From the NCBI GenBank assembly GCA_030037105.1, contig JASHRY010000052.1, forward strand, positions 1 through 6,722: 6,722 nucleotides of DNA. Direction: 5' to 3'. The stretch comes from Xanthobacteraceae bacterium (GTDB lineage: Bacteria > Pseudomonadota > Alphaproteobacteria > Rhizobiales > Xanthobacteraceae). The notes below the pieces were generated by a model. It searched no databases. It was given only the letters and a program-made list of their open reading frames with translations, and was not told the origin of the DNA. The position numbers and the translations under genes were made by a program. Positions 1 through 5,111 of this stretch are shown here, piece after piece; within the stretch, counting starts at the first letter, position 1; each line of letters starts with the position of its first letter.

Positions 1-128
1 TGGCGCGCTTTCCCGGCGCCGAGATCGTCGATGTGCGCCCGCCCGCCGACGCGCCGGCGCCCGACGCATTGGAGGGCGTGTCGTTCGATACGCCCGGCGA
101 GCCCGGCCGCGCCGACGACGAACCGTAA
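1..128 (+). CDS. dnaX: DNA polymerase III subunit gamma/tau, C-terminal end (partial)
   Basis: An open frame enters from the left edge (codons start at position 3) and ends at TAA 126-128. It encodes about 41 residues beginning ARFPGAEIVDVRPP and finishing with a loose, acidic, proline-rich tail. The FPGA-IVDVR motif is typical of the extreme C-terminus of alphaproteobacterial DnaX, the clamp-loader subunit that ties the replicative polymerase and helicase together. The following ybaB and recR genes are its standard neighbours and support the call. The gap to ybaB is only 12 nt, so the genes are probably one transcript. The ATPase domains lie outside the window, so identification rests on this short tail and on synteny. 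Confidence 0.78.
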   Translation, partial: ARFPGAEIVDVRPPADAPAPDALEGVSFDTPGEPGRADDEP

Positions 129-140
129 ACAGGTGCCGCG

Positions 141-461
141 ATGGCCGATTTTCTCGGCCTGATGAAACAGGCCGCCGAACTCAAATCCAAGATGGAGGCG
201 ATGCAGGCCGAGCTCGACCGCATCGAGGTCGAAGGTACGGCCGGCGGCGGGCTCCTGACGCTGAAGCTCTCCGGCAAGGGCGAGGTCAAAGCCGTGCATG
301 TCGAGGAGTCGCTCCTCAAAGCCGATCAGCGCGAGATCATCGAAGACCTCATCGTCGCCGCGCATGCCGACGCGCGCCGCAAGCTCGAAGCCCTGCTGCA
401 GGAACGCATGCAGGCGCTCACCGGCGGCCTGCCGCGGCCGCCGGGGTTGAAACTGTTCTGA
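141..461 (+). CDS. ybaB: YbaB/EbfC family nucleoid-associated protein
   Basis: This 106-residue protein has the normal length and character of YbaB/EbfC, a small dimeric DNA-binding protein that coats the nucleoid and is nearly always encoded beside recR. Residues 1-30 form a charged amphipathic helix (LMKQAAELKSKMEAMQAEL). A glycine-rich turn (TAGGG, about 33-37) leads into the beta section (LKLSGKGEVKAVHV), and a second long helix (about 62-95) precedes a proline/glycine tail. The ATG at 141 lies 12 nt after the dnaX stop, with a modest AGGTG upstream, and the family usually begins M-FLGLMKQA or similar. The role in RecR-linked repair or nucleoid organisation comes from the family, not from this sequence. 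Confidence 0.95.
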   Translation: MADFLGLMKQAAELKSKMEAMQAELDRIEVEGTAGGGLLTLKLSGKGEVKAVHVEESLLKADQREIIEDLIVAAHADARRKLEALLQERMQALTGGLPRPPGLKLF

Positions 462-524
462 TGATTGTTTTGATGATCCAATCTCCTGCGACGGACGCTG
501 AATGCAGCGGCCGTGGTTTTTGCG

Positions 525-670
525 TCCCCTCCCCCCTTGTGGGGGAGGGCAGGAAGGGAGGTCGGGAGGCGACGCGAGAGCGAGGACGCCCGCGTTGGAA
601 CCATGCGTCAGCGAGGAGGCACGGCTTCTCGACCTCCACCCCTGACCCCCGCCCACAAGGGGAAGTGGGA
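525..670 (+). repeat. REP-like inverted repeat between ybaB and recR
   Basis: A strong hairpin is formed by CCCTCCCCC (527-535) and GGGGGAGGG (541-549) with a five-base loop. About 100 nt later the segment CCCACAAGGGGAAGTGGGA (652-670) is an imperfect reverse complement of 525-543, so the whole block can fold back on itself. Translating it gives strings such as PSPLVGEG and TPDPRPQGE, a hallmark of a dispersed element in Rhizobiales genomes. No plausible protein gene covers the interval. The repeat splits the ybaB and recR cistrons and could affect mRNA processing or stability. Its right edge also supplies the purine-rich stretch in front of recR. Confidence 0.7.
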
Positions 671-678
671 CAGTAGTC

Positions 679-1284
679 ATGCCCGCCGTCGCCGCCGGCC
701 CCGAGATCGAACGCCTGATCCAGCTCCTCGCGCGCCTGCCGGGGCTCGGCCCGCGCTCGGCGCGGCGCGCGGCTTTATTTCTCATCAAGAAACGCGAGGT
801 GCTGATGGCGCCGCTCGCCGCCGCCTTGCAGACCGCGATCGAGAAGATCGAGCTGTGCCGCATCTGCGGCAACATCGACACGCAAAATCCCTGTACGGTA
901 TGCACCGATGCGCGGCGCGACTCGTCCGCCATCGTGGTCGTGGCCGATGTCGCCGATTTGTGGGCGCTCGAACGCGCGCGCGCCATCAATGCCCGTTATC
1001 ATGTGCTCGGCGGCACGCTGTCGCCGCTCGATGGCGTCGGGCCGGACGATCTCTCGATCGCCGCGCTGGTCAAGCGCGCGCACGATCCGGCGGTCAACGA
1101 AATCATCCTCGCGCTCAACGCCACGGTCGACGGCCAGAGCACCGCCCACTACATCACCGACCTCCTCCACGACGCCAAGGTCAGGGTGACGCGCTTGGCA
1201 CACGGCGTGCCGGTCGGAGGCGAACTCGATTATCTCGACGAGGGCACGTTGGCGGCCGCGATCCGCAGCCGCACGCCGTTTTGA
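679..1284 (+). CDS. recR: Recombination mediator protein RecR
   Basis: The 201-residue product is the expected length for RecR, which acts with RecO (and RecF) to load RecA on single-stranded gaps and ends. Residues 8-30 ([20 protein letters not shown]) form the helix-hairpin-helix. Four cysteines at 60, 63, 72 and 75 make the C4 zinc finger. The Toprim domain follows from about 83 to 178 ([16 protein letters not shown], then [17 protein letters not shown]). The C-terminus [16 protein letters not shown] carries the usual Walker-like motif. The ATG at 679 is preceded by AAGTGGGA (663-670), spaced 8 nt, which derives from the upstream repeat. No residue expected of the family appears missing. 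It is probably transcribed with dnaX and ybaB. Confidence 0.97.
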   Translation: MPAVAAGPEIERLIQLLARLPGLGPRSARRAALFLIKKREVLMAPLAAALQTAIEKIELCRICGNIDTQNPCTVCTDARRDSSAIVVVADVADLWALERARAINARYHVLGGTLSPLDGVGPDDLSIAALVKRAHDPAVNEIILALNATVDGQSTAHYITDLLHDAKVRVTRLAHGVPVGGELDYLDEGTLAAAIRSRTPF

Positions 1285-1418
1285 GGCCCGTCAGCCAAGT
1301 ACATGGGCGAATAGGGACTGCCTGTATTTTAGTCAGCGGGCGCCCGCGGCGCGACCAGGATGCATGCCTGCCCGACCGCTTGAAGCTGAAATGAATACTG
1401 TATTGACACTTTTGCCAC

Positions 1419-1435
1419 TTGGCCCGGTGTTTGCA
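1419..1435 (+). promoter_or_regulatory. Candidate sigma-54 (RpoN) -24/-12 promoter
   Basis: TTGGCCCGGTGTTTGCA matches the sigma-54 consensus YTGGCACG-N4-TTGCW at every fixed base except one (C for A after TGGC). The invariant GG (1421-1422) and GC (1433-1434) are separated by exactly 10 bp, as required. Transcription would start about 12 bp after the GC, near 1446. This is seen by eye only. No enhancer-binding-protein site was recognised upstream, and a single match of this length could arise by chance. Confidence 0.42.
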
Positions 1436-1445
1436 CGACATAGAC

Positions 1446-1526
1446 CGGCGATCTCGGTCTCACCAAGCGTGCTGAATGAGATTGCTGGAGCCCCGGCAGT
1501 CCCGGCACCGGGGCTCCATCATTTTT
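1446..1526 (+). ncRNA. Candidate small RNA of about 80 nt
   Basis: The segment is bounded by a sigma-54-like promoter that predicts a start near 1446 and by an intrinsic terminator whose T-run ends at 1526. Within it, TCTCA (1458-1462) can pair with TGAGA (1477-1481), leaving a 14-nt partly single-stranded loop before the terminator stem. I do not recognise a known RNA family. The alternative is that this is the leader or attenuator of the methyltransferase mRNA, whose start codon lies 80 nt beyond the terminator. The call is inferred from signals, not homology. Confidence 0.33.
1486..1526 (+). terminator. Rho-independent terminator
   Basis: An 11-bp perfect stem, TGGAGCCCCGG (1486-1496) with CCGGGGCTCCA (1508-1518), encloses an 11-nt loop and is followed by TCATTTTT. 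The GC-rich stem and the T-run make it the best intrinsic terminator in the window. It lies about 200 nt after the recR stop, so it either ends readthrough from the dnaX-ybaB-recR transcript or, more tightly, ends the candidate small RNA. It separates recR from the downstream methyltransferase gene. Confidence 0.75.
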
Positions 1527-1606
1527 GGCTCACCTTAACGTCCCGGCCTTTGCTTGCGCGCCCGGCGCCGCCTTCGCACATGAGGGGAGCAGAACGGGAG
1601 CGCGCC

Positions 1607-2278
1607 ATGGCAAAAGTTCCGGCCGACGCGTCGGCCAAAGCGCAAAAGGGTCTCGGGATGGAAGGCGCGGTCGCCGCCTGGTATGCGCGGCAGACCCTTA
1701 AGGATTTCGATGAATTCAAGCAGACGGCGCGCCGGATTGCCGCCTATGTCGGCGCCGGCGCCCGCGCGCTCGAAATCGCTCCCGGACCCGGCTATCTCGC
1801 CATCGAACTCGTCAAGCTCACCAATTGCCGGATGATGGGGCTCGACATCAGCCGCACCTTCGTACGCATTGCCGAGGAGAACGCGCGCAAAGCGGACGTG
1901 CGTATCGACTTCGAGCAGGGCGACGCCGCCGACCTGCCGTTTTCCGCCGACCAGTTCGATTTCATCGTCTGCCGGGCCGCCTTCAAAAATTTTGCTCGTC
2001 CGCTCAAGGCGCTCGACGAGATGCACCGGGTTCTCAAGAGCGGCGGGATTGCACTGGTCATCGATCTGCGCAAGGACTTTTCGGCACAAGCTCTGAATGA
2101 TTATCTCCGCGGCAAGGGCCCCATCAATGCAGCGTTAATGAAGATCATCTTCAACACCGTGCTGAAGAAAAGAGCTTATACGGGAGAAAGTATCGCCAAA
2201 CTTGTCGCGCGGTCGCAATTCCGGCATGGCGATGTTCGCCTCGACCTGATCGGCTCCGAGCTCTGGCTGCGAAAATGA
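1607..2278 (+). CDS. Class I SAM-dependent methyltransferase (Methyltransf_11 type)
   Basis: With the ATG at 1607 the product has 223 residues. Residues 54-70 (ALEIAPGPGYLAIELVK) are the glycine-rich SAM-binding motif I. GLDIS (78-82) supplies the acidic residue for the ribose. GDAADLPF (105-112) is the adenine-side motif. FDFIVCRAAFKNF through MHRVLKSGGIALVIDL (118-154) are motifs IV to VI, as in UbiE-like enzymes. The substrate cannot be read from sequence. A good Shine-Dalgarno (ACGGGAG, 1594-1600, 6-nt spacing) supports this start over in-frame ATGs at 1364 and 1580, and the extra N-terminus would be unlike the family. The gene overlaps the next one by ATGA, so the pair is probably translationally coupled. 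Confidence 0.88.
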   Translation: MAKVPADASAKAQKGLGMEGAVAAWYARQTLKDFDEFKQTARRIAAYVGAGARALEIAPGPGYLAIELVKLTNCRMMGLDISRTFVRIAEENARKADVRIDFEQGDAADLPFSADQFDFIVCRAAFKNFARPLKALDEMHRVLKSGGIALVIDLRKDFSAQALNDYLRGKGPINAALMKIIFNTVLKKRAYTGESIAKLVARSQFRHGDVRLDLIGSELWLRK

Positions 2279-3228
2279 GGTCCACGATTTCCCGCATGAA
2301 CGACGACATTCCCTACAACAAGACTTTCGATCTCGCGCCCGGCCGAGCGGAGGAGGTCGCCCCGCGCGTGCGCGCGATCGTCGCCAATAATCCCGGGCCG
2401 TTCACCTTCAAGGGCACGATGAGCTACATCATCGGCCGCGGCAAGGTGGCAATCCTCGATCCCGGTCCAGATGACGACGCGCATGTCGCGGCGTTGCTCG
2501 ATGCCGTGCGCGGGGAGACGGTCACGCATATTTTCGTCACCCACACCCATCGCGACCATTCACCGGCGGTGCCCACGATCAAGGCGGCGACCGGTGCCAA
2601 GGTCTATGCGGAGGGACCGCACCGCCCGGCGCGGCCGCTTCACATCGGCGAAGCCAACCGACTCGACGCCAGCGCCGACCTCGATTTCCGCCCCGACATC
2701 GCGCTTGCCGACGGCGACGTCGTGACCGGGGACGGCTGGACCATCGAAGCGGTGGCGACGCCGGGGCACACGGCGAACCACATGGCCTATGCGTTCAAGG
2801 AGAGCGATCTCCTCTTTTCCGGCGACCATGTGATGGCCTGGGCGACCACGATCGTGGCGCCGCCCGACGGCGCCATGAGCGATTACATGGCCTCGCTCGC
2901 CAAGCTCGCGCGGCGGAGCGAGCCGGTTTATCTGCCCGGCCATGGCGGCCCGGTGCGCGAGGCGCCGCGCTTCGTGGAGCGCTACATCGTTCATCGACAG
3001 CGACGCGAGGCGTCGATCCTGCGTCGCCTCGGCGAGGGTGCGGCCGATATTCCGACGCTGGTCAGGGCCATCTATATCGGGCTCGATCCACGCCTCGTCG
3101 GCGCGGCCGCGCTCTCCGTCCTCGCTCACCTCGAGGACCTTTTCGCACGCGGGCTGGTCGCCACCGACGGCGCGCCCGCAATCGGCGGCACCTACCGCCT
3201 CGCCGAACTTCCCTTGCCCGCCGCCTGA
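2275..3228 (+). CDS. MBL-fold metallo-hydrolase with C-terminal winged helix (LACTB2-like)
   Basis: This 317-residue protein has the complete metal-binding set of the metallo-beta-lactamase fold: THTHRDH (H90, H92, D94, H95), H165 in TPGHT, D184 in SGDH and H223 in PGHGG. LDPGPDDDAH (61-70) is the usual early strand and loop. Residues about 244-297 (ASILRRLGEG to LEDLFARGLV) resemble the winged-helix extension of LACTB2-type hydrolases, a group that includes endoribonucleases and thioesterase-like enzymes. The true substrate is unknown. The start at 2275 overlaps the methyltransferase stop as ATGA. An internal ATG at 2296 (MNDDIPYNK) matches the usual family N-terminus and is a real alternative. 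The last 37 nt overlap the opposing DUF1499 gene. Confidence 0.9.
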   Translation: MRSTISRMNDDIPYNKTFDLAPGRAEEVAPRVRAIVANNPGPFTFKGTMSYIIGRGKVAILDPGPDDDAHVAALLDAVRGETVTHIFVTHTHRDHSPAVPTIKAATGAKVYAEGPHRPARPLHIGEANRLDASADLDFRPDIALADGDVVTGDGWTIEAVATPGHTANHMAYAFKESDLLFSGDHVMAWATTIVAPPDGAMSDYMASLAKLARRSEPVYLPGHGGPVREAPRFVERYIVHRQRREASILRRLGEGAADIPTLVRAIYIGLDPRLVGAAALSVLAHLEDLFARGLVATDGAPAIGGTYRLAELPLPAA

Positions 3229-4040
3229 GCGCGGTTGGGCGCCGGCGACTTTTTTTCCGGCCCCGGCGCGGAGAGAACATCATCGATGTCGTCGATCAGC
3301 GCGCGCACCCGCGCGGCGTTGGCGCCGAGATCGTGGCGGCCGTAGCGCGAGGCCGAGCGCACATCGATGCGCGCGCCGTCCGGCGTCGCGCGCACGCGCA
3401 CCACCACGTCTTCGCGGAAGCCGAGGATCATGGTGCGGGCGATCGCCTCGATGCGGCCATCGCGCGGCGCAGCGGCCTGCGGCGGACGCGCATCGACGAT
3501 GAGCCACTTGCGCTTGGTAATGACCTTGAGCGCGGCGGCGTAGGCTTCCCGCGGCGACGCATCGGTGAGATAGGGCTCGATATCGGAATAGGCCGCGTGC
3601 TGCTGCTCCGCCGCATAGAGGCCGGCATAAGCGACCGGATTGGCATCCCGCGGCCGCAACCGCGCGATCGCCTCGAACCGCGGCGGGTCGATCGGGTCCG
3701 TGGTGATGTCATAGATCGCCGGCAGCCGGTAGGCCATGATGCCGAGATAGAGCGGATAGGCGATGAGCGCGAAGCCGATGACCAGCGCGGAGACGGCCTG
3801 TCGCAGCCCGCCGACCCCCTCTACCCAGATGACGAGTCCAGCCGCCAAGGCAAGCAGGATCGCGACCACCGCGAGAACCAGCGCGCCAGCGAGCGTCGCC
3901 AGCGCCGGCACGATCTCGAGCGCTCCCGAACGCACGATGATGATGGCGATCAGCGTCGCCGCGAGCGAGAACAGCGCAATGCGCAGCGCCCAGACGGCGA
4001 GCCGCGACATGGGCTGTTCAGCGAAGCGACGGCGCACCAT
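3192..4040 (-). CDS. DUF1499 domain membrane protein
   Basis: The 282-residue product has three hydrophobic segments near the N-terminus (about 14-36, 44-73 and 81-103), followed by a soluble domain. That domain opens with the DUF1499 signature DITTDPIDPPRF (111-122) and continues through YAAALKVITKRKWLIVDARPP and IEAIARTMILGFREDVVVRV to about residue 260. The lysine/serine/arginine-rich tail is disordered. The function of DUF1499 is not established. The topology suggests an inner-membrane anchor with the domain on one face. The ATG at 4040 has AGAGGGA just upstream on the minus strand (complement of 4045-4051), which favours it over the ATG at 4010 (MSRLAV). The gene runs convergently into the hydrolase and overlaps it. 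Confidence 0.88.
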   Translation of the reverse strand: MVRRRFAEQPMSRLAVWALRIALFSLAATLIAIIIVRSGALEIVPALATLAGALVLAVVAILLALAAGLVIWVEGVGGLRQAVSALVIGFALIAYPLYLGIMAYRLPAIYDITTDPIDPPRFEAIARLRPRDANPVAYAGLYAAEQQHAAYSDIEPYLTDASPREAYAAALKVITKRKWLIVDARPPQAAAPRDGRIEAIARTMILGFREDVVVRVRATPDGARIDVRSASRYGRHDLGANAARVRALIDDIDDVLSAPGPEKKSPAPNRAQAAGKGSSARR

Positions 4041-4104
4041 CCCGTCCCTCTTTCATCGCCGCCGCATCGCCAGCGGGGATAAGTGCTTCCACAGGATAGG
4101 CAAC

Positions 4105-4177
4105 CAATCTCCACTTTGGAAAGATTGAGCCGGATTGGCGGCCGGGGTAGAATGGTCGCCTGATAGCGGTATACAGG
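4105..4177 (+). promoter_or_regulatory. Promoter and operator-like dyads of vapBC
   Basis: TTGAGC (4125-4130) and TAGAAT (4148-4153), spaced 17 bp, form a good sigma-70 promoter with transcription starting near 4160. Two dyads flank or overlap it. CAATCT (4105-4110) pairs with AGATTG (4122-4127) and reaches the -35 box. CCTGATAGCGGTATACAGG (4159-4177) is an imperfect palindrome at the start site. VapB-VapC complexes normally repress their own operon through such sites, so these are plausible operators. The 145-bp divergent spacer to the DUF1499 gene (4041-4185) must also hold that gene's promoter, which I could not place confidently. Confidence 0.55.
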
Positions 4178-4185
4178 TTGAAAAG

Positions 4186-4440
4186 ATGGGTTTGAATATC
4201 AAAAACGATGAAACGCACCGCCTTGCGGAAGAGCTGGCGCGGTTGACCGGAGAGAGTATGACGGCGGCCGTCACAGAGGCGGTACGTGAGCGGCTCGAAC
4301 GGGTTCGACGGGAACAAGGCGAGAGTCTCGCGGATCGTCTGTTGGCGATTGGCAAGGACTGCGCCCCACGGCTGAAGGAACCGTTCCGGTCGGCCGATCA
4401 CGCAGAACTCCTGTACGACGAGCGGGGATTGCCGCGATGA
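4186..4440 (+). CDS. vapB: VapB-family antitoxin (PSK-type transcription factor)
   Basis: An 84-residue antitoxin with the N-terminus MGLNIKNDETHRLAEELARL and then TGESMTAAVTEAVRERLERV (21-40) has the pattern of the Rv0623-like/PSK VapB family: a ribbon-helix-helix DNA-binding half followed by a flexible toxin-binding tail. The conserved end DHAELLYDERGLPR (71-84) is the segment that normally blocks the VapC active site. The ATG at 4186 fits the family N-terminus and has AGG (4175-4177) at reasonable spacing. A longer frame from TTG 4135 would put coding sequence over the promoter and was not used. The stop overlaps the toxin start as ATGA, giving coupled translation of antitoxin before toxin. 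Confidence 0.9.
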   Translation: MGLNIKNDETHRLAEELARLTGESMTAAVTEAVRERLERVRREQGESLADRLLAIGKDCAPRLKEPFRSADHAELLYDERGLPR

Positions 4441-4898
4441 TCATCGACACGTCCGCGATAATCGCCATCTTACGCGACGAACCGGACGCGATCATCTATG
4501 CCCGCGCGATCGAAGCCGCGACCAGCCGCCGCGTTTCCGCCGTCAACTTCGTCGAAGCGGCGGTAGTGATCGATGGCAGCCGTGATCCGGTGGCAAGCCG
4601 GCGTTTCGACCAACTGTTCGCAGCGGCTGAGATCACCGTCGAACCGGTCAGCAGCAACCAGGCGCAGATCGCCCGCGAAGCCTACCGGGATTTTGGCAAG
4701 GGCAGCGGGCATCCTGCGCGATTGAATCTCGGCGACTGCTTTGCCTATGCGTTGGCCAAGGTCAGCAAGGAACCGCTGCTTTATAAGGGCGACGATTTCG
4801 CGCGGACCGATCTCACGCCGGTCGTTCCCTATAGAGCGCGTCCAGGAAAAGTGGGAACCGGTTTTCCGTCCGGACGCGCGACAATACAAAAAGCTTAG
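4437..4898 (+). CDS. vapC: VapC-family PIN-domain ribonuclease toxin with repeat-derived tail
   Basis: The PIN domain runs from residue 1 to about 130. Its acidic metal-binding residues are D4 (MIIDTSAI), E40 (VNFVEAA), D100 (LNLGDCFAYALA) and D119/D120 (YKGDDF), so the active site looks intact. VapC toxins of this group cleave RNA, often tRNA or rRNA, when freed from VapB. The usual family end is near TDLTPVVP (125-131). Here the frame continues 22 residues (YRARPGKVGTGFPSGRATIQ and two more) that are translated from a dispersed palindromic repeat at 4836-4879. The 153-residue length is therefore longer than usual. The first four bases overlap vapB. Whether the tail affects folding or VapB binding cannot be judged here. 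Confidence 0.9.
   Translation: MIIDTSAIIAILRDEPDAIIYARAIEAATSRRVSAVNFVEAAVVIDGSRDPVASRRFDQLFAAAEITVEPVSSNQAQIAREAYRDFGKGSGHPARLNLGDCFAYALAKVSKEPLLYKGDDFARTDLTPVVPYRARPGKVGTGFPSGRATIQKA
4836..4879. repeat. Dispersed palindromic element inside the vapC 3' end
   Basis: Outer arms GCGCGTCC (4836-4843) and GGACGCGC (4872-4879) enclose inner arms GGAAAA (4845-4850) and TTTTCC (4862-4867) around the core GTGGGAACCGG. The core AAGTGGGAACCGGTTTTCC is of a kind found in large numbers in intergenic regions of Bradyrhizobium-like genomes, related in style to Rhizobium intergenic palindromes. It belongs to a longer repeat unit that ends in AGAGCGGGATGAC and recurs just downstream. Confidence 0.72.
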
Positions 4899-4899
4899 A

Positions 4900-4932
4900 G
4901 CGGGATGACGATTCGAAGATAAGTCATCCCGC
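4900..4932. repeat. Inverted repeat after vapC
   Basis: GCGGGATGAC (4900-4909) and GTCATCCCGC (4923-4932) are perfect 10-bp arms around 13 nt, two bases after the vapC stop codon. No T-run follows, so it is not a canonical intrinsic terminator, although the hairpin could protect the vapBC mRNA 3' end. The motif AGAGYGGGATGAC occurs again at 5019-5031, marking the end of a second repeat unit. Confidence 0.65.
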
Positions 4933-4943
4933 GCTAGAGATGA

Positions 4944-5031
4944 TCCGGAAAAAGTCTGCCCCGGACTTGATCCGGGGTGGGAATCGGTTCTGAAGGATCT
5001 TTGTTCCGCCAAGAAGCTAGAGTGGGATGAC
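4944..5031. repeat. Second repeat unit, interrupted by a small GC hairpin
   Basis: This is a degenerate copy of the unit at 4842-4909. CCGGAAAAAGT (4944-4954) and GTGGGAATCGGTTCTG (4977-4992) correspond to the two halves of the palindrome core, and AAGCTAGAGTGGGATGAC closes the unit. Between the halves sits a 22-bp insert built on CCCCGGA (4959-4965) and TCCGGGG (4971-4977), a hairpin also common as a dispersed repeat in this order. GT is present on both sides of the junction. Confidence 0.55.
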
Positions 5032-5083
5032 ATTACGCTGAATCGATTTGGGATTCCCGAATCAGTTGAGTTCTGATTCAAGA

Positions 5084-5107
5084 TGCTGGCTGGGTTGGAG
5101 GCCAGCA
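5084..5107 (+). promoter_or_regulatory. Hairpin holding the transposase ribosome binding site
   Basis: TGCTGGC (5084-5090) and GCCAGCA (5101-5107) form a 7-bp stem whose 10-nt loop contains GGAG (5097-5100). The loop motif lies 11 nt before the transposase ATG at 5112. In a readthrough transcript such a stem could limit ribosome access. The region 5032-5083 also carries short dyads (GATTTGGGA with TCCCGAATC around 5045-5063) that may be part of the insertion-sequence end. No exact terminal inverted repeat could be defined because the other end is missing. Confidence 0.4.
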
Positions 5108-5111
5108 GCCG

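Larger units (their letters stand above)
1285..1606. other. Non-coding interval between recR and the methyltransferase gene
   Basis: About 320 bases lack a convincing protein gene. A frame in phase with the methyltransferase is open from an ATG at 1364, but its product is low-complexity, matches no family I recognise, and would run through a terminator hairpin. Visible elements are a perfect GC palindrome GCGGGCGCCCGC (1336-1347), a TTGACA hexamer (1403-1408) without a good -10 at normal spacing, a sigma-54-like promoter (1419-1435), a candidate small RNA and a strong intrinsic terminator (1486-1526). The ribosome binding site of the methyltransferase is at 1594-1600. Confidence 0.6.

Noticed and set aside
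461..676. Small frame starting at the ybaB stop codon
   Set aside because: Its product is mostly the translation of the REP-like repeat (PSPLVGEG, RPQGE) and does not look like a protein under selection.
513..1394. Long plus-strand frame of 293 codons overlapping recR
   Set aside because: It is an arginine-rich out-of-frame shadow of recR and the upstream repeat, with no recognisable domain.
1403..1408. TTGACA as a sigma-70 -35 box
   Set aside because: No acceptable -10 hexamer lies 16-18 bp downstream.
1364..1606. N-terminal extension of the methyltransferase
   Set aside because: It is low-complexity, contains a terminator hairpin and has no family match. The ATG at 1607 has a good ribosome binding site.
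3226..3256. Intrinsic terminator for the hydrolase ending in seven T
   Set aside because: Only short, competing stems precede the T-run, and the T-run is explained by lysine codons of the overlapping DUF1499 gene.
3333..4082. 249-codon plus-strand frame opposite the DUF1499 gene
   Set aside because: It is a charged, repetitive antisense shadow, while the minus strand has membrane segments and a clear domain signature.
4836..5031. CRISPR-like array
   Set aside because: Only two diverged repeat units occur, without regular spacers or cas genes. They are dispersed palindromic elements.
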